Shown here: piece by piece, positions 54,313-62,540 of the stretch
Position numbering within the stretch: the first letter of the stretch is position 1
How the letters are laid out: every line of letters starts with the position of its first letter
Assembly (NCBI GenBank): GCA_003612285.1
Contig: RAYE01000004.1
Coordinates: 95,127-159,126, forward strand
DNA length: 64,000 nucleotides
Source of the DNA: a bacterium D16-51
GTDB lineage: Bacteria; Bacillota; Clostridia; Lachnospirales; Lachnospiraceae
Direction: 5' to 3'
The notes under the pieces: model-generated
The model's database searches: none
What the model was told of the DNA's origin: nothing
Seen by the model: only the letters and a program-made list of their open reading frames with translations
Position numbers and translations under genes: made by a program

Positions 54313-55158
54313 ATGAGCAACACAATTAATACGAATTATATGGCAGGAGTTTATAGTAATCAAGTGAACAAACAAGCAAAGAACAGCCAGAAGGGAACAA
54401 CATCTTTTGCTGATAAGGTGGCAGAAAAAAGAGAAAGCGCCGTTGACCAGTACAAAAGAAATCACCCGGAAGATGCCTATCATGTGGATGCACAGGTACG
54501 TGCCGGAAAGTCTGTCATAACTAAGAATGGCGCTGACAATATTTCCAGAGAAGATATGACAATGGAGGAATACAAGACTTTTGTAAACGGGCTGTTAAGC
54601 AGCATACCATTTGATTCCACCAGAATATATGATAAGGAATTCATTTCCATCTCAGATGCAGGATGGGAGCAGATGAAAAACGATCCAGACTATGAGGCAT
54701 GGGTATTAGGATATACGGCAGAAAACAGGTCTGTGAGGAATCCGTTTTTTGGATGGACAGGTGCATCGGGGAGTGTTTATGTGGAGAAATTTGGCGCGTC
54801 TATTGAGGAACATATAGGTCAGAGTGTAGGCACATCTGGTTCCGGCAGCAGTTCCAATCATATAAAAAATGAAAAATCATGGTGGGAAAAACGCCATGAA
54901 AAAATGGAAGAGCTGATGGAGGAGCAGGCAAAGAAGGCTGTGAAGAAAGCACGCGCACAGAGGGAATTTGAGCAGGAGCGTTCTCTGAACAGCTATCTGG
55001 CCGGCCGGCAGAGGTTACAGAATTTTCTTTCAGATGGCATTCAGGGAGGTACAGATATGATGAAGTTTCAGTCAACAGCTATGAGTGCGTTAGCGGCAAT
55101 GGCATATGAAAACAATATCAGTACATTCAGTGAGAGTGTGCTGGCAAGTAAGAAGTAA
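54313..55158 (+). CDS. Conserved-looking protein of unknown function
   Basis: The 281-residue protein starts at ATG 54313 with AAGGAGGG at 54296-54303. It has no signal peptide or membrane helix. The N-terminus is polar (MSNTINTNYMAGVYSNQVNK). The middle has a compact motif (DAGWEQMKNDPDYEAWVLGY, then NPFFGWTG and VYVEKFGASIEEHIG). The C-terminus has a long charged coiled coil (about 195-240). I recognise no family. It lies 88 bp after the AgrC-like kinase gene and may be its co-transcribed target. Confidence 0.65.
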   Translation: MSNTINTNYMAGVYSNQVNKQAKNSQKGTTSFADKVAEKRESAVDQYKRNHPEDAYHVDAQVRAGKSVITKNGADNISREDMTMEEYKTFVNGLLSSIPFDSTRIYDKEFISISDAGWEQMKNDPDYEAWVLGYTAENRSVRNPFFGWTGASGSVYVEKFGASIEEHIGQSVGTSGSGSSSNHIKNEKSWWEKRHEKMEELMEEQAKKAVKKARAQREFEQERSLNSYLAGRQRLQNFLSDGIQGGTDMMKFQSTAMSALAAMAYENNISTFSESVLASKK

Positions 55159-55226
55159 CAGTTTTTTGATGGAGATTACGGAAAATGAGTGTAAGTGGAA
55201 TTGGCGGAAAGGAGTACAGGGGCAGC

Positions 55227-56597
55227 CTATATCACTTCAATCTGCCCCGCTGTCTGTTCCCTGCTTAATTTACGGTATGTTTGGATATACAATGCGGCGG
55301 CAAGGATAGTTGAAAATATATCTGCTGCAGGCTGTGCCCATGCAAGTCCTGTCAGACCAAGAACCGCTTTTAGGATAAACAGGGCAGGAATGTAGATAAT
55401 GCCCTGTCTGCTTAAACTGATAATGAGTGAAGCGGCCGCCGCCCCCATAGCCTGTATGCTATTGACAAGGACATAAAACAGACCAAACAGAAAACTTGTT
55501 GTCAATAAAATGCGTGAAAACTGGAGAGCATAATCAAAAGCAGTCGTATCAGTCAGAAATGCACTGACTATCTGACCCGCAGAAAGATAACAAAGGATTG
55601 TCAGAGAAGCGCCCAAAATCAATGCAAATATTGCTGAAAACTTGAAAACATCTTTGAACCTTTTCCACAATTTCGCCCCTACGCAATAGCCAAGCAAAGG
55701 CTGTATTCCCTGTCCTAATCCCATACATATCATGCCGGTAATGACAGTTACTTTCATGGCAACCCCCATACCGGCAATCGCCATATCGCCGTATTCTGCC
55801 ATTTGGCTGTTGATGATGATTTGTGAAATGCTCATTAACAAAGAGCCTAACGCTGCGGGAATACCGATTGCAAGGACGCTGCTGCAAACTTTATTTTTCA
55901 CGGTAAACTCTTTGAAACTGATACTAAGGCTTGATTTTCCACGGAGAAAGTAGCAGATATAATATCCTGCGCCTATCACGTTGCCGATTACGGTAGCAAT
56001 CGCTGCACCTGCTATGTTCCAGCCGAAACCTAAAATCATAACCGGGTCAAGAATGACATTGAAAAGGTTTCCAAGAAGTTGTCCCATCATGGCACTGCCT
56101 GGTTTTCCTTCTGCACGGATAACACTTGTATAGCAGTTTGAAATCAGTACAAAAGGTCCGCTGCACGCAACTATGGTCAGATATGTTTTTGTCAAATCCC
56201 ACGTGTCGGAACTTGCCCCAATCAGTGACAGGATAGGGTTCATAAATATCAAAAATAATGCTGCCATTACTACGCCTACAATGATACAGCTCCACATACA
56301 GAAAGAGCAGACTTTTTTTGCGTAGTCCTCTTTCCCCTCGCCCAATGCACGGGAAATAACAGACGTACCGCCAATGCCGAAAACTGTACCTGCCGCCATA
56401 AAGATCAGAAATACAGGAGTTGCAAGCGATACAGCCGCAACCTGTAAAGCGTCATGCGTCTGCCCGATAAAGAACGTGTCGGCTAAATTGTAGACCAGTA
56501 CCATAAGCATTGCCGCCATAGCGGGCAGGGCATTTTTGAATACCGCCTGTGAAACAGGCGCTTTGCTAAAGACTTCCATGGATTTTTGATTATTCAT
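55227..56597 (-). CDS. MATE-family multidrug efflux transporter
   Basis: The 456-residue protein has twelve predicted membrane helices in two MatE halves. The start is typical: PVSQAVFKNALPAMAAMLMVL, then YNLADTFFIGQT. The second half has ISQIIINSQMAEYGDMAIAG and GLGQGIQPLLGY. It exports drugs or cationic compounds in exchange for Na+ or H+. A divergent arrangement does not occur; the MarR gene lies upstream on the same strand, with about 90 bp between them, and very likely controls this gene. A repeated GCTAGCGATTAAAAGCTAGCGATT lies in that gap. Confidence 0.95.
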   Translation of the reverse strand: MNNQKSMEVFSKAPVSQAVFKNALPAMAAMLMVLVYNLADTFFIGQTHDALQVAAVSLATPVFLIFMAAGTVFGIGGTSVISRALGEGKEDYAKKVCSFCMWSCIIVGVVMAALFLIFMNPILSLIGASSDTWDLTKTYLTIVACSGPFVLISNCYTSVIRAEGKPGSAMMGQLLGNLFNVILDPVMILGFGWNIAGAAIATVIGNVIGAGYYICYFLRGKSSLSISFKEFTVKNKVCSSVLAIGIPAALGSLLMSISQIIINSQMAEYGDMAIAGMGVAMKVTVITGMICMGLGQGIQPLLGYCVGAKLWKRFKDVFKFSAIFALILGASLTILCYLSAGQIVSAFLTDTTAFDYALQFSRILLTTSFLFGLFYVLVNSIQAMGAAAASLIISLSRQGIIYIPALFILKAVLGLTGLAWAQPAADIFSTILAAALYIQTYRKLSREQTAGQIEVI

Positions 56598-56616
56598 TAC
56601 ATTTCCTCCTTTTTAA

Positions 56617-56646
56617 TGATTGCTAGCGATTAAAAGCTAGCGATTG
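56617..56646. promoter_or_regulatory. Direct repeat in front of the MATE gene
   Basis: TGCTAGCGATTAAA and AGCTAGCGATTGAT follow each other between marR and the MATE gene. Two copies of GCTAGCGATT at a fixed 15-bp step could be a regulator site; the MarR protein encoded next to it is the obvious candidate, not proven. Confidence 0.45.
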
Positions 56647-56684
56647 ATGTGAATATTTTTTTGTCTGCCCGATACAGGCAGACA

Positions 56685-57116
56685 TTACATTTTCCTTACT
56701 GTGCGGTTTATTTCTTCCAACAAAGACAACAGGCTTTCTCTTTCTGCGGCTGAAAGATTTTCTAAAAGCTTTTTTTCCGTATCATCTATTTCCCGCTTTG
56801 CCTCCTTGCAGAATTTCTCTCCAACAGGGGTTATTTCCACATACTTTATTCGTTTATCGTCCGTGTCCCCGGAAACGGAAACAAGTTTTTTCTGTTCTAA
56901 GCGGAAAATCAGTCCGGCGGTCGTGGATTGCGCAAGTGACAGGCACTTTTCCAGTTCCTTAAAAGTAAGTTTCCTCGTAGGTGCTTTTAGGATTTCAACT
57001 AAAGCGGTCATTTGGGAAAGGGTAAGGTCTTTTGCTTTTAGTTGGCTGTTTGCTATTTTCTCCAAGGCGTTGTGTATTTGACGTATTAACATTCCGAAAG
57101 TATTTGCTTCACTCAA
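56685..57116 (-). CDS. MarR-family transcriptional regulator
   Basis: The 143-residue winged-helix protein starts at a TTG (57116-57114) preceded by GGAGG with a 7-base gap; a longer open frame exists to 57152 without a ribosome-binding site. It shows helices around LTLSQMTALVEILKAPTRKLTF, the recognition part LEKCLSLAQSTTAGLIFRLEQKKLV, and a wing with DTDDKRIKYVEITP, the MarR signature. It probably represses the MATE gene transcribed after it, with a small ligand as inducer. Confidence 0.9.
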   Translation of the reverse strand: MSEANTFGMLIRQIHNALEKIANSQLKAKDLTLSQMTALVEILKAPTRKLTFKELEKCLSLAQSTTAGLIFRLEQKKLVSVSGDTDDKRIKYVEITPVGEKFCKEAKREIDDTEKKLLENLSAAERESLLSLLEEINRTVRKM

Positions 57117-57304
57117 TTTCAACCCTCCAATCTGTAAAGTAGCATAGCACAACTTTATAAGAATGTCAATAGTATGCGATTGAATTATATGAGAGTGGCA
57201 TTTAAAGAATATGGATAATAAATGCTTGAAAAATAAGGGGAAAACATTCAGTTTAAGCTATCCGCCGAGAACCGTGAATAGTAACATGATGTTTAGAATA
57301 GCTG

Positions 57305-57357
57305 TAAATAGTAACAATAAATATGGTGCATTTTAGTTCCTGTTATGTTACTATTTA
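57305..57357. promoter_or_regulatory. 12-bp inverted repeat upstream of the S49 peptidase gene
   Basis: TAAATAGTAACA (57305-57316) is repeated in inverse at 57346-57357, and a third partial copy (GAATAGTAACA) lies near 57278. It is placed 50-130 bp before the S49 peptidase gene and could be an operator; no promoter boxes are called. Confidence 0.4.
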
Positions 57358-57408
57358 AATTATGATTATATTTTAAAGTGTGTCTGAGTAACGAAAGGAG
57401 CAAAGCAG

Positions 57409-58425
57409 ATGAAGACAAAGCAGTTAATTGGGATTATTGTCACTGGGATTGTTGTGATTGCTGTTGGGATAACAGGCGTCGCATCGAATGTTATCGCTGG
57501 GAAGGTGTTGGAAAAAACAACAAAAGAGACAAGTTCTTTTCTGGAAGACTTTGTAGGCAGTACAATAGAAAGCAAAGTGACGCTGCCGGCCGAGGAATTT
57601 ATTGGCGTAATTAATATTGTAGGGGAAATTGGGGAAAGCGCTTCTAGTGCATGGGGCGATTCTGGCCAGTATAACCATAATTTGTATATGAATTATATTG
57701 AACAGATGGAAAATTCCTCACTTAATAAGGGAATCCTTTTGTATGTGGACAGCCCGGGAGGCGCAGTTTACCAGTCGGATGAGCTTTATCTGAAGCTGAT
57801 GGAGTACAAAGAAGTGACAAACCGCCCTGTCTGGGCATACTTTGCATCCCAGGCATGTTCCGGGGGATATTATATTGCGATGGCGGCAGATAAAATCTAT
57901 GCAAACAGAAATTGTTGGACAGGATCAATAGGGGTTATTATTTCGCTGGTAAACTGTAAGGACTTATATGACAAGCTGGGAATTAAGGAAATTGACATTA
58001 CAAGTGGGAAGAATAAGGCAATGGGTTCTTCTGGGCTGGATTTGACAGAAGAGCAGTATGGTATTTTGCAGTCGCTGGTGGATGAGGCATATGACCAGTT
58101 TGTTGAGATTGTCTGCGATGGGCGCGGCATGGATGAAAAAACAGTCCGTTCCCTTGCAGACGGCAGGCTTTATTCTGCACTGCAGGCGAAAGAGAAGCGG
58201 ATGATTGATGAAATCGGTTCTTTGGAAGATGGGAAACTTGCCATGATAAGCGAAGCAGGATGTGATGGGGATATTTTGTTTTTTGCGCCGGAAAGCAGTG
58301 TAAAAGGACTGTTTAGTACTGTATTTGGGGCGGTAAAGGATATTATGCCAAAATCAGAGGTGGAGCTTGCAACGGATATTGTGGAAAATAAAGGAAATGG
58401 GGTGCTGAAATATTATGCAAAATAG
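57409..58425 (+). CDS. sppA: S49 signal-peptide-peptidase-like protease (SppA)
   Basis: The 338-residue protein has one N-terminal membrane anchor (about 5-28) and an S49 domain. The substrate-binding motif is LLYVDSPGGAVYQSDELY. The nucleophile Ser lies in SQACSGGYYIAMAADKIYAN. The general-base Lys region is in ITSGKNKAMGSSG. DGRLYSALQAKEKRMIDEIG is the conserved end of the catalytic core. It degrades leftover signal peptides or membrane-protein fragments. AGGAG precedes the ATG. It overlaps the RDD gene by 11 bp. Confidence 0.9.
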   Translation: MKTKQLIGIIVTGIVVIAVGITGVASNVIAGKVLEKTTKETSSFLEDFVGSTIESKVTLPAEEFIGVINIVGEIGESASSAWGDSGQYNHNLYMNYIEQMENSSLNKGILLYVDSPGGAVYQSDELYLKLMEYKEVTNRPVWAYFASQACSGGYYIAMAADKIYANRNCWTGSIGVIISLVNCKDLYDKLGIKEIDITSGKNKAMGSSGLDLTEEQYGILQSLVDEAYDQFVEIVCDGRGMDEKTVRSLADGRLYSALQAKEKRMIDEIGSLEDGKLAMISEAGCDGDILFFAPESSVKGLFSTVFGAVKDIMPKSEVELATDIVENKGNGVLKYYAK

Positions 58426-59122
58426 CAGGGATCAACAGGTATATGCCGGTTTTTTTGTCCGCCTGGCCGCATACTTTATTGATTGCGTTATTGTAGGGGC
58501 AGCTTTGATGGCCATCAGGATTCCTGTATGGTTTCTGTCGCTTGGCGGGGCGTCCGGCTTTCTTTTGGAAGATTTTATTTTTGAGTATTCTGTTTATGAT
58601 ATAGTTCTATATTTGCTGAAAGTAACATATTTTGTTTTGCTGACTTATTTTACAGGCCAAACATTGGGGAAGAAGCTGCTGCAGATTCAGGTGGTCAGTG
58701 CAGAGGGGCGTAAGCCGTCGTTTTTTGAAATTGCATTCCGGGAAAGCGTCGGAAGGTTTTTATCTGCTTTGATTATCTATGTTGGGTACATTATGGTTGG
58801 GGCAGAGAAACAAAAGCGTGGTCTGCATGATATTTTAAGCGATACCTGTGTTGTATACCATCACCAGAAAACAGTAGCGATACCTACGCCTGTCACATAT
58901 AATAATATACCATATGCGGTACAGGTGCCGCCGTATCAGGCAGGGGCAGCACAGCAAAACCCTTATGTACAGCCGATGAACCGTGCAGGGATGCCGCCGC
59001 AGCCGCCGGCGCAGCAGGACTATCCAAAGATGCCAGCGCCGCCGGTACAGGGGGGAGGGCCACAGGAACTGCCGCCGCAGGATACTTTGCCAGAAGGGGA
59101 TTCATCAAAAACAGAAGATTAA
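58415..59122 (+). CDS. RDD-family membrane protein with Pro-rich tail
   Basis: The 235-residue protein has an RDD domain (about 8-145) with VRLAAYFIDCVIVGAALM, GQTLGKKLLQIQVV and KRGLHDILSDTCVV, and three membrane helices. A long Pro/Gln/Gly-rich cytoplasmic tail follows (about 160-235, PPYQAGAAQQNPYVQPM and so on). Its start lies within the sppA-like gene, so they are translated together; fusion of S49 and RDD functions suggests quality control at the membrane, an inference. RDD proteins are otherwise of unknown or transport function. Confidence 0.85.
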   Translation: MQNSRDQQVYAGFFVRLAAYFIDCVIVGAALMAIRIPVWFLSLGGASGFLLEDFIFEYSVYDIVLYLLKVTYFVLLTYFTGQTLGKKLLQIQVVSAEGRKPSFFEIAFRESVGRFLSALIIYVGYIMVGAEKQKRGLHDILSDTCVVYHHQKTVAIPTPVTYNNIPYAVQVPPYQAGAAQQNPYVQPMNRAGMPPQPPAQQDYPKMPAPPVQGGGPQELPPQDTLPEGDSSKTED

Positions 59123-59320
59123 AAATTTTCTATCTGCGAATGTGGGAGTCAAGCTGGATGCTCTCTAGAGTGTTGAACCGCGCAGGTGGAAATTTTTTAA
59201 ACGCCATTTGGAAAATGGCCTGATAAATCAAAAAAGCAGGATTTTAAAGGCTTCGTTTTCTTTCAGTGAAAAATGAATAAAAGCGGATTATCTGTAAAGA
59301 ATAGTAACAGATGATATCGT

Positions 59321-59355
59321 AGCACTCCGATAGAATCGGGGTGCTTTTTCTTTTA
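59321..59355 (+). terminator. Rho-independent terminator
   Basis: AGCACTCCGAT (59321-59331) pairs with ATCGGGGTGCT (59335-59345), with a T-rich run after it. It ends the sppA-RDD unit and precedes the LytM-like gene by about 30 bp. Confidence 0.8.
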
Positions 59356-59381
59356 TTATAAACGAATGGAGGATAACAAGT

Positions 59382-60197
59382 ATGTTTGAAGAGAAGGAAA
59401 CATTTTGGAAGAAAAAGGGTTTTTATGCGTCAGCATGTGTCCTGCTGGTGGGGATTATGGCAGTTAGCGCAATTGCTTACAGGAAATGGAACTTTGGAAC
59501 TGGCGGCAATAATAAAATGATGGCGGATATTGCAACCGAAATGCCTGTAGCGACGCCCGCGGCAACGGTGCTTCCAAAGCCTTCCGCAGCAGCCCAGAAA
59601 GCGGCACAGGCAAATGCACCAGTAGCAAAGAACAATACATCCGAGGGGGACAAGGGGGCAAAGAAAGCAAAAAAAGCAGCGCAGGCAGTAAAAAAGACAG
59701 ACGCAGCTAAGACAAAGGGAAAAGAAGCAAAACCGGGTAAGAAAGCAGCGAAAACTTCTGCAGCAGCGCAGCCAAAGCTTTCTTTTAATGAAGAAGCCGG
59801 GCTTCTTTGGCCGGTAGAAGGAGATATCCTTTTGAAATATAGCATGAATAACAGTGTTTATTTTAAAACGCTGGCTCAGTATAAATGTAACCCGGGAATA
59901 GTGATTTCAGCAAAAGAAGGCACAGAGGTAAAAGCAGCGGCTGACTGTCAGGTAACAAAGGTGACAAAGGATGATGAACTTGGTTCTGTTGTAACTACGG
60001 ATATTGGGGACCAATATACTGCTTCTTATGGACAGCTTGATAATATTTCTGTCAATAAAGGGGATATTTTGAAAGAAGGCGATGTGATAGGCACGATTGC
60101 AAAGCCAACAAAATATTATACGGAGGAAGGAAGCAATCTGTTTTTCCAGATAAAGAATGGAAAGGATACAGTGGATCCAATGCTTTTGCTTCGCTGA
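59382..60197 (+). CDS. Degenerate LytM/M23 protein (SpoIIQ-like)
   Basis: The 271-residue protein has a short cytoplasmic start and one membrane helix (about 14-32). A low-complexity Ala/Lys-rich region follows (about 55-130). The C-terminal LytM fold (about 145-270) has WPVEGDILLKYS, GTEVKAAADCQVTKV and GSNLFFQIKNGKDTVDPM. The zinc ligands of M23 peptidases are absent: the HxxxD position reads YKCNPG and the HxH position reads NLFFQ. It cannot cut peptidoglycan by the usual mechanism. SpoIIQ, a sporulation channel protein with a degenerate LytM domain, has this topology, which makes it the best guess. GGAGG stands before the ATG. Confidence 0.78.
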   Translation: MFEEKETFWKKKGFYASACVLLVGIMAVSAIAYRKWNFGTGGNNKMMADIATEMPVATPAATVLPKPSAAAQKAAQANAPVAKNNTSEGDKGAKKAKKAAQAVKKTDAAKTKGKEAKPGKKAAKTSAAAQPKLSFNEEAGLLWPVEGDILLKYSMNNSVYFKTLAQYKCNPGIVISAKEGTEVKAAADCQVTKVTKDDELGSVVTTDIGDQYTASYGQLDNISVNKGDILKEGDVIGTIAKPTKYYTEEGSNLFFQIKNGKDTVDPMLLLR

Positions 60198-60217
60198 TTC
60201 TTGCCAAATTTATAAGT

Positions 60218-60262
60218 CCTGGTTTCCAAAGCATGGCGGTGCTTTGGAAGCCAGGGCTTTTT
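60218..60262 (+). terminator. Rho-independent terminator
   Basis: CCTGGTTTCCAAAGC (60218-60232) pairs with GCTTTGGAAGCCAGG (60241-60255) with an 8-nt loop, then CTTTTT. It ends the LytM-like gene. Confidence 0.85.
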
Positions 60263-60337
60263 ATGCTATAAAAATTTTGCTGGTGCTTAATCCTTGTGAT
60301 TTATGGTTTTACCGCCGCTGCATTTTCTCATAAAGCT

Positions 60338-60499
60338 TAGTATAATCCAATTTAATTACCTTATCTTTTGGTGAGGATGCTTTTTTGAGAGTGCAGGTGT
60401 AAAAACGTAGGCGTAGCGGGCTACGCTGAGGATTTTACGCCTGTGCTATCGGGAAAGCAGACCAGCAAAAGGTATGGCTAATTAAAATGGGTTATACTA
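60338..60499 (-). repeat. Long hairpin element, copy D (reverse orientation)
   Basis: About 162 bp form one hairpin. The ends TAGTATAATCCAATTTAATT and its near-complement pair, and the core (read on the minus strand) is GCGTAGCCCGCTACGCCTAC. The right end overlaps the stop codon of the minus-strand membrane-protein gene, so it would lie in that gene's 3' untranslated region. Confidence 0.87.
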
Positions 60500-61077
60500 G
60501 TACGGAAATCCTTTAGGAAACGGTGCAGTAAAAGGGAGAAAAGCCCTTCTAAAAATGTAAAGGCATAACACAAAATGAATGCGGCTGCTATTTTTATAAG
60601 GGTTAATTTCCTGGTTTCCAGTAGATTATAGATAAATTTTCCACGGATTGTGCCATAAATAAGGTCAAAAAAGAGATACAGGACAACAGGGAGAGGGATG
60701 AGAAACAGGACGTTCCAGGAAGTTGTTTTCCTGACAAAAGCAACATTATATAATAAGAATAACAGTGGGTTTATAACGTGAAGAAAGAAAAACTCGCCTT
60801 CAAAGTGTATCTGGTAGATTCCTGATAAACCAATTAGGCAGATAATAAAAACAAGCAGAATCATGGCAAGCCCTATATGGTATAAAATATCTGCAAATGC
60901 CTTTTTCTGCCGGAAAAGCTGAATCCCTGTTAAGAGCAGCAGGACGCCGATGCCAAAGTTGGCAAGAAAGGTGAATTCTATAATATCCTGCGGTGTTGGG
61001 ATGTATTCCATTAAAACGCTTGTAAAAAAGATGGCGGACAGAAGGAGGCTGCTCCATGCCCTTATTTTATTTTGCAT
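60478..61077 (-). CDS. Pr6Pr-like integral membrane protein
   Basis: The 199-residue protein has six predicted membrane helices. It resembles the Pr6Pr/FAR-17a-like membrane family: ILYHIGLAMILLVFIICLIG, HVINPLLFLLYNVAFVRKTT and VVLYLFFDLIYG hold the typical spacing of polar residues. Function of the family is unclear. Its last codons overlap hairpin element D. The gene stands alone. Confidence 0.6.
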   Translation of the reverse strand: MQNKIRAWSSLLLSAIFFTSVLMEYIPTPQDIIEFTFLANFGIGVLLLLTGIQLFRQKKAFADILYHIGLAMILLVFIICLIGLSGIYQIHFEGEFFFLHVINPLLFLLYNVAFVRKTTSWNVLFLIPLPVVLYLFFDLIYGTIRGKFIYNLLETRKLTLIKIAAAFILCYAFTFLEGLFSLLLHRFLKDFRTSITHFN

Positions 61078-61216
61078 TATGTCCCTCCTGCATTTGGTTA
61101 CAGGATAGTATGCCCAATAAAATATATCTTATTTTCACTTTTAATGAAAAGGGCATGGTTACTGTGAATTGCAACCACACAAGCAGAAATTTTTTGGATG
61201 CTGTTTAAAGGCGGTA

Positions 61217-61684
61217 TTATGAAATAGCTCCGTTCTTGCTGCATGTGATTGTTATAGTTTGAGTAAAATCTTTTGATATGTTTCCATAGGAGTGTGTAGC
61301 AATAGCGGTAGCGGTTGCTGTGTTGTCATTTTTCTTGGACGATATTGATTTGATTGTCCAAGTTTTTGCGTATGATTTTGCATTGTGGGAACAACTGATG
61401 CATTTAGATGTTGTTCCATTATATGTAAAAGTAGCTGTAATGGAGGCGGACCAAAGAGTGGTGCCATCGCTGGCTTTTGTATTTACTGTTTTAGTTTTTG
61501 TGATGGTTTTACTTGTTTTTGGCACAATATTCGGCATAGTAAGAATTGTATCTGTTTCAGAAATAGTTGTTTCTGTATAGTATGTTTCTTTATGGTCTAA
61601 ATCAGATGTACAAGCTGTTGCATGAGAATTACTGAGTACAGCCGACGTGATTAGAAAACATAGAAATGAAGCTGATTTTTTCAT
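61217..61684 (-). CDS. Small secreted Thr/Ser/Lys-rich protein
   Basis: The 155-residue protein has a signal peptide (about 1-24, ending SHATAC; a Cys follows the cleavage region). The mature domain is rich in Thr and beta-prone (KTSKTITKTKTVNTKASDGT), with a CISCSHNAKSY segment. No family is recognised. It is the last gene of a minus-strand group with a PadR regulator gene and a small membrane-protein gene, so its expression is likely controlled by the PadR protein. Confidence 0.6.
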   Translation of the reverse strand: MKKSASFLCFLITSAVLSNSHATACTSDLDHKETYYTETTISETDTILTMPNIVPKTSKTITKTKTVNTKASDGTTLWSASITATFTYNGTTSKCISCSHNAKSYAKTWTIKSISSKKNDNTATATAIATHSYGNISKDFTQTITITCSKNGAIS

Positions 61685-61706
61685 AATAGCATAACCTTTC
61701 TTGATA

Positions 61707-62081
61707 TTATTTGATGATTGTTTCTGTGTAAATCGCCTGTTCCTGTTGGAATGTTTTATATGTTAGGCAGGTAATAATTCCCCAACTGCCAGAAATAAAT
61801 ATTATACTACAAAATAGTATAATGAGTACCCGTTTTTTCCATTTGTTGACTCGTAGTCGTTTCATAACATCTGTAGAGTCTGAAATAGAAAAGTAAGTAT
61901 TTACGATTTCATTGGGGAAACCATAGTTTGCATATAGACCTTCCAGTGAAGTGATGCCTTCTTCTTCACAATAATCTTCTATAGTATCTGCCAGCTTAGC
62001 AAGATACTTTCTTTCTTGTTTTCCCATTATTGGGAAGAATGCTTTGATGTCTGCAATATACCGTTTACATAATTTCGTCAT
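61707..62081 (-). CDS. Small membrane protein with soluble N-terminal domain (DUF6120-like)
   Basis: The 124-residue protein has a helical cytoplasmic domain (about 1-75; LCKRYIADIKAFFPIMGKQE, then YLAKLADTIEDYCEE) and one membrane helix (about 85-107). This is the DUF1700/DUF6120 plan, often found beside PadR genes in Firmicutes. It follows the PadR gene by 6 bp, so they are co-transcribed. The role may be to hold or sense the partner at the membrane; this is not known. Confidence 0.75.
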   Translation of the reverse strand: MTKLCKRYIADIKAFFPIMGKQERKYLAKLADTIEDYCEEEGITSLEGLYANYGFPNEIVNTYFSISDSTDVMKRLRVNKWKKRVLIILFCSIIFISGSWGIITCLTYKTFQQEQAIYTETIIK

Positions 62082-62087
62082 TTGCTT

Positions 62088-62432
62088 TTACTCCCCTCCA
62101 TTTTTTAATGCATCAAAAATATTTTGAACGCCGTTTATCATGTTTTCATAGTCAGACAGCAATTTATCTAAGTAGTCCCTTCCTTTTTGCTCAATATGAT
62201 AATATACACGTGTTCTTTTTTTCCCGACAAGTTTTGAATATTCACTAATTAGGTGATCCTCTTCTAATTTGTAAGTTACTGTATAAATTGTATTTTGCGA
62301 TATGGACAGTAACTCATTGGAGGCAGCGGCAATGGTTTTCGTGATTTCATATACATAGCTATCGCCGTTTTCTAAAATTGCTAATACTAATAAGTTAGTA
62401 ATGCCCATTATAAGATTATTTTTATTTGCCAT
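62088..62432 (-). CDS. PadR-family transcriptional regulator
   Basis: The 114-residue winged-helix protein has the PadR pattern: LLVLAILENGDSYVYEITKTI, a recognition helix with ISQNTIYTVTYKLEEDHLISEY, and a wing with KKRTRVYYHIEQKG, followed by a C-terminal helix for dimer formation. It heads a three-gene minus-strand group. A 25-bp perfect palindrome begins about 36 bp before its start codon and is the probable binding site for autoregulation. Confidence 0.9.
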   Translation of the reverse strand: MANKNNLIMGITNLLVLAILENGDSYVYEITKTIAAASNELLSISQNTIYTVTYKLEEDHLISEYSKLVGKKRTRVYYHIEQKGRDYLDKLLSDYENMINGVQNIFDALKNGGE

Positions 62433-62467
62433 AATAGTCTCCGTTATTAGATATTATAAAGTATAGC

Positions 62468-62528
62468 ATAAATTATTTTGTCAATCAATATTACGAAGTA
62501 CAAAATATTGATTGACAAAATAATTTAT
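62468..62528. promoter_or_regulatory. 25-bp perfect palindrome with embedded promoter
   Basis: The arms 62468-62492 and 62504-62528 are exact complements with an 11-nt centre. Each arm holds TTGACA (on opposite strands). On the plus strand TTGACA at 62512-62517 is followed after 17 bp by TATTAT at 62535-62540, a strong sigma-A promoter. The minus-strand copy points to padR. It is a likely operator for the PadR protein. Confidence 0.75.
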
Positions 62529-62540
62529 TAAGCGTATTAT

